Positions 5,637 to 8,187 of a stretch of 8,187 bases of DNA are shown piece after piece. The stretch's first letter is position 1; each line of letters begins with the position of its first letter. Source of the DNA: Paracoccaceae bacterium. GTDB taxonomy: Bacteria; Pseudomonadota; Alphaproteobacteria; Rhodobacterales; Rhodobacteraceae. Under the pieces are notes generated by a model that saw nothing but the letters and a program-made list of their open reading frames with translations, was not told the DNA's origin and did not search any database. The position numbers and the translations under genes are program-made. The DNA is taken from NCBI GenBank assembly GCA_007119835.1, contig SKOX01000158.1, forward strand, positions 1 to 8,187. The letters run 5' to 3'.

Positions 5637-5640
5637 TTTC

Positions 5641-6225
5641 TTGTCCGACCTCGTCGCCAAAACCGCACTCGACAAGCGCCTCGCGGCCATCGTCGGCCCG
5701 ACGGTCGAGGGCCTCGGCTACGAGCTGGTGCGCCTACGGCTCATGGGCGGCAGGAAGCCGACGCTGCAGATCATGGCCGAGCGCCCCGACGGCTACATCG
5801 AGGTCGCGGAGTGCGCCGAGATCAGCCGGCAGGTCTCCGCGATCCTCGACGTCGAGGACCCGATCGCGGGCGAGTACACCCTCGAGGTCTCCTCGCCCGG
5901 CATCGACCGGCCGCTCACCCGCCTCAAGGACTTCGAGCGCTGGGACGGCTACGAGGCGAAGCTCGAGACCGACGAGCCGATCGACGGGCGGCGCCGCTTC
6001 AAGGGCACGCTCGCCGGTGTCGAGGGAGACGAGGTGCTGATCGAGGTGGACGAGGGAACGGTGGGCCTGCGCTTCGAGTGGCTGTCCGACGCCAAGCTCG
6101 TGCTCACCGACCAGTTGGTCGCCGAGAGCCTTGCCGCACGCAAGGCGCAGGGTTTCGACCCCGAGGCCTTCGACGAGATTCAGGAAGAAGACGACGCCAC
6201 CTCTGACGACGAGGAAACAAGATGA
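5641..6225 (+). CDS. rimP: Ribosome maturation factor RimP
   Basis: RimP is a 194-residue cytoplasmic protein that assists maturation of the 30S ribosomal subunit. The N-terminal alpha/beta domain covers about 8-85, and contains [19 protein letters not shown]. The strongly conserved junction [12 protein letters not shown] is at 81-92. The SH3-like C-terminal domain (about 93-160) includes [19 protein letters not shown] and ends in [12 protein letters not shown] very acidic tail ([11 protein letters not shown]) closes the protein, as in relatives. The start is TTG, supported by GGGGGA just upstream and by the usual N-terminus. Its stop overlaps the nusA start as ATGA, implying translational coupling. 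A terminator-like hairpin in the leader may regulate the operon. Confidence 0.95.
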   Translation: MSDLVAKTALDKRLAAIVGPTVEGLGYELVRLRLMGGRKPTLQIMAERPDGYIEVAECAEISRQVSAILDVEDPIAGEYTLEVSSPGIDRPLTRLKDFERWDGYEAKLETDEPIDGRRRFKGTLAGVEGDEVLIEVDEGTVGLRFEWLSDAKLVLTDQLVAESLAARKAQGFDPEAFDEIQEEDDATSDDEETR

Positions 6226-7880
6226 GCGTGACATCCGCCAACCGGCTGGAACTGCTGCAGATCGCCGATGCGGTCGCGCGCGAGAAGATGATCGATCCCT
6301 CCCTCGTCATCGAGGCGATGGAGGACAGCCTGGGCAAGGCCGCGCGTTCGCGCTACGGCGCCGAGCTCGACATCCGGGCGCGGATCGACCGCAAGTCGGG
6401 CGAGCTACACATGACGCGCCACCGGCAGGTCGTCGACGAGGTCGAGAACCACTACACCGAGATGACGCTCGAGGACGCGCGCGAGATCGATCCGGACGTC
6501 GAGGTCGGCGGCGAGATCGTCGACCCGCTGCCGCCGATGGACTTCGGCCGCATCGCCGCGCAGTCGGCCAAGCAGGTCATCATGCAGAAGGTCCGCGAGG
6601 CCGAGCGTCTGCGCCAGTACGAGGAGTTCAAGGACCGGGTCGGCACGATCATCAACGGCCTCGTCAAGCGCACCGAATACGGCAACGTGATCGTCGACGT
6701 CGGCCGCGGCGAGGCGATCCTGCGCCGCGACCAGCTCGTCCCGCGCGAGGCCTACCGCAACGGCGACCGCATCCGCGCGCTGATCCGCGACGTCCGCCAC
6801 GAGATGCGGGGCCCGCAGATCTTCCTGTCGCGCACGGCCCCCGAGTTCCTCGCCGAGCTGTTCAAGATGGAGGTGCCGGAGATCTACGACGGCATCATCG
6901 AGATCAAGGCGGTGGCCCGCGATCCCGGCAGCCGGGCGAAGATGGGCGTGATCTCCTACGACAACTCGATCGACCCGGTCGGCGCCTGCGTCGGCATGCG
7001 CGGCAGCCGCGTGCAGGCGGTGGTGGGCGAGCTCCAGGGCGAGAAGATCGACATCATCCCGTGGTCGCCCGACCCCGCGACCTTCCTTGTGAACGCGCTG
7101 CAGCCCGCCGAGGTCGCCAAGGTCGTGTTCGACGAGGACGCCGACCGCATCGAGGTCGTGGTGCCCGACGAGCAGCTCAGCCTCGCCATCGGGCGACGCG
7201 GCCAGAACGTGCGGCTGGCGAGCCAGCTGACCGGCTTCGATATCGACATCATGACCGAGCAGCAGGAGAGCGAGCGCCGGCAGGCCGAGTTCGCCGAAAA
7301 GAGCCAGCTCTTCATGGACCAGCTCAACGTCGACGAGATGGTGGCGCAGCTGCTCGTGGCCGAGGGCTTCTCGACGCTCGAGGAGGTGGCCTATGTCGAT
7401 CTTGACGAGCTCGCGTCCATCGACGGTTTCGACGAGGCCACCGCCGAGGAGCTGCAGGCGCGCGCCCGCGAGAGCCTGGAGGAGTTGAACCAGAAGGCGC
7501 TTGAGCGGGCGCGTGCGCTCGGCGCCGAGGAGAGCCTCATTGCGTTCGAGGGGCTCACACCCCAGATGATCGAGGCGCTGGCCGAGGACGGCATCAAGAC
7601 CCTCGAGGATTTTGCCCAGTGCGCCGACTGGGAGCTCGCGGGCGGTGTCACGGTTGTCGACGGCAAGCGCGTCAAGGACGTGGGCCTGCTCGAGAAGTTC
7701 GACGTGGACCTCGACGAGGCGCAGCACCTGGTGATGCGGGCGCGCGTCCAGCTCGGCTGGGTCGACGTCTCCGAGCTCGAGCGGCTCGATGCGGGCGAGG
7801 CCGAAGGTGAGGAAGAGGGCGCGCCCGAGGAGGGCGGCGAGGGCGAGCCGGCGGTGGCTTCGGAGGAGGGGCGGACCTGA
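6222..7880 (+). CDS. nusA: Transcription termination/antitermination factor NusA
   Basis: NusA (552 residues) binds RNA polymerase and nascent RNA and modulates pausing, intrinsic termination and antitermination. The polymerase-binding N-terminal domain covers about 1-130. An S1 domain follows at about 136-200 ([20 protein letters not shown]). KH1 is at about 203-280 with the loop GMRG at 258-261, and KH2 at about 281-350 with [11 protein letters not shown] at 323-333. Two helix-hairpin-helix repeats at about 365-425 and 440-513 correspond to the acidic-repeat region found in proteobacterial NusA. The final 35 residues are Glu/Gly-rich and low complexity, a common alphaproteobacterial variation. 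The ATG overlaps the rimP stop by four bases, and GAGGA inside the end of rimP serves as ribosome binding site. It is followed by ylxR, as in the widespread rimP-nusA-ylxR-infB operon. No defects are seen. Confidence 0.98.
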   Translation: MSVTSANRLELLQIADAVAREKMIDPSLVIEAMEDSLGKAARSRYGAELDIRARIDRKSGELHMTRHRQVVDEVENHYTEMTLEDAREIDPDVEVGGEIVDPLPPMDFGRIAAQSAKQVIMQKVREAERLRQYEEFKDRVGTIINGLVKRTEYGNVIVDVGRGEAILRRDQLVPREAYRNGDRIRALIRDVRHEMRGPQIFLSRTAPEFLAELFKMEVPEIYDGIIEIKAVARDPGSRAKMGVISYDNSIDPVGACVGMRGSRVQAVVGELQGEKIDIIPWSPDPATFLVNALQPAEVAKVVFDEDADRIEVVVPDEQLSLAIGRRGQNVRLASQLTGFDIDIMTEQQESERRQAEFAEKSQLFMDQLNVDEMVAQLLVAEGFSTLEEVAYVDLDELASIDGFDEATAEELQARARESLEELNQKALERARALGAEESLIAFEGLTPQMIEALAEDGIKTLEDFAQCADWELAGGVTVVDGKRVKDVGLLEKFDVDLDEAQHLVMRARVQLGWVDVSELERLDAGEAEGEEEGAPEEGGEGEPAVASEEGRT

Positions 7881-7900
7881 ACGCGGCGCCGGATGCGGGG

Positions 7901-8187
7901 ATGACGCGCGGCGGGCGCAGGAAGGTTCGGGACGAGCCCGAGCGGCGCTGCATCGTCACGCGCGAGACGGCGCCGAGACGGGGCCTCGTCCGCTTCGTCG
8001 TCGGCCCCGACGGCGCGGTGGTGCCGGATCTCGCCGAGCGGCTGCCGGGCCGGGGCATGTGGGTCCGCGCCGATCGGGCGGCGCTGGAGAAGGCGGTGGG
8101 CAAGAACCTCTTCGCCCGCGCCGCGCGCCAGTCGGTCCGGGCCGAGCCCGACCTCGCCGACCGGGTCGAGGCGGGCCTCGCGCAGCG
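7901..8187 (+). CDS. ylxR: YlxR-family (DUF448) RNA-binding protein, 5' part
   Basis: The first 95 codons are present and remain open at the right edge. The YlxR fold is shown by EPERRCIVTRE near residues 12-22, LVRFVVGPDGAVVPD at about 29-43, LPGRGMWVRAD at about 48-58 and NLFARAARQ at about 68-76. YlxR proteins are small basic nucleic-acid-binding proteins encoded between nusA and infB; alphaproteobacterial members often carry an L7Ae-like domain at the C-terminus, which would lie outside this window. ATG 7901 gives the N-terminus MTRGGR, which I recall from related proteins. An in-frame CTG at 7877 overlapping the nusA stop has a better-spaced GGAGGGG upstream and would add eight residues, so the start is not fully certain. 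The gap from nusA is only 20 bases, consistent with one operon. Confidence 0.9.
   Translation, partial: MTRGGRRKVRDEPERRCIVTRETAPRRGLVRFVVGPDGAVVPDLAERLPGRGMWVRADRAALEKAVGKNLFARAARQSVRAEPDLADRVEAGLAQ

Noticed and set aside
6405..7727. 440-codon minus-strand frame opposite nusA
   Set aside because: It is a codon-bias shadow with Leu/Asp/His/Val repetition and no domain, lying fully within nusA.
1..8187. Search for tRNA or rRNA genes, CRISPR arrays, insertion sequences and prophage genes
   Set aside because: No cloverleaf, repeat-spacer array, transposase or phage-like coding sequence could be recognised in the window.

Overview
This is a GC-rich, gene-dense chromosomal segment of an alphaproteobacterium, most likely of Rhodobacterales type. 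Two things support that. RegB/RegA and SenC match the Rhodobacter Reg/Prr architecture closely: a 460-residue RegB, a 184-residue RegA with its phospho-acceptor at D63, and a redox cysteine inside the RegB dimerisation helix. In addition, the rimP-nusA-ylxR block has alphaproteobacterial features, including an acidic NusA tail and an ATGA rimP/nusA overlap. I cannot name the genus from sequence alone.

Left part, 1-3248, minus strand: the 5' 560 codons of a multi-PAS membrane-anchored protein that looks like DivL, the PAS kinase-like protein of the CckA-ChpT-CtrA pathway, running off the left edge. Upstream of it lies regB, the redox-sensing histidine kinase. The 184-bp gap between them holds an exact TTAA-N7-TTAAC sequence, the CtrA binding consensus, 51 bp before the DivL-like start.

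Centre, 3249-4677: a 151-bp divergent promoter region between regB and senC, with a near-perfect inverted repeat at its midpoint. It is followed on the plus strand by senC (prrC; Sco1-type copper chaperone for cytochrome oxidase) and regA, the response regulator partner of RegB. The regA ribosome-binding site is buried in a small RNA stem-loop.

Right part, 4678-8187, plus strand: a locally AT-richer stretch with several repeats, an FkbM-type methyltransferase gene whose likely start lies in a perfect inverted repeat, and then a probable operon rimP-nusA-ylxR (ylxR cut by the right edge). Between the methyltransferase and rimP are a promoter-like sequence and, downstream of it, a textbook intrinsic terminator. 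The rimP-nusA mRNA would therefore have an attenuator-like leader, or the region makes a short RNA of about 70 nt.

RegB, SenC and RegA form one redox-control module. RegB senses the quinone pool and redox state and phosphorylates RegA, while SenC matures the oxidase that feeds the signal. RimP, NusA and YlxR form an RNA and ribosome maturation/transcription module. No wholly new gene system is evident. The most interesting content is regulatory: the CtrA box, the leader terminator, and RNA structures at two translation starts.
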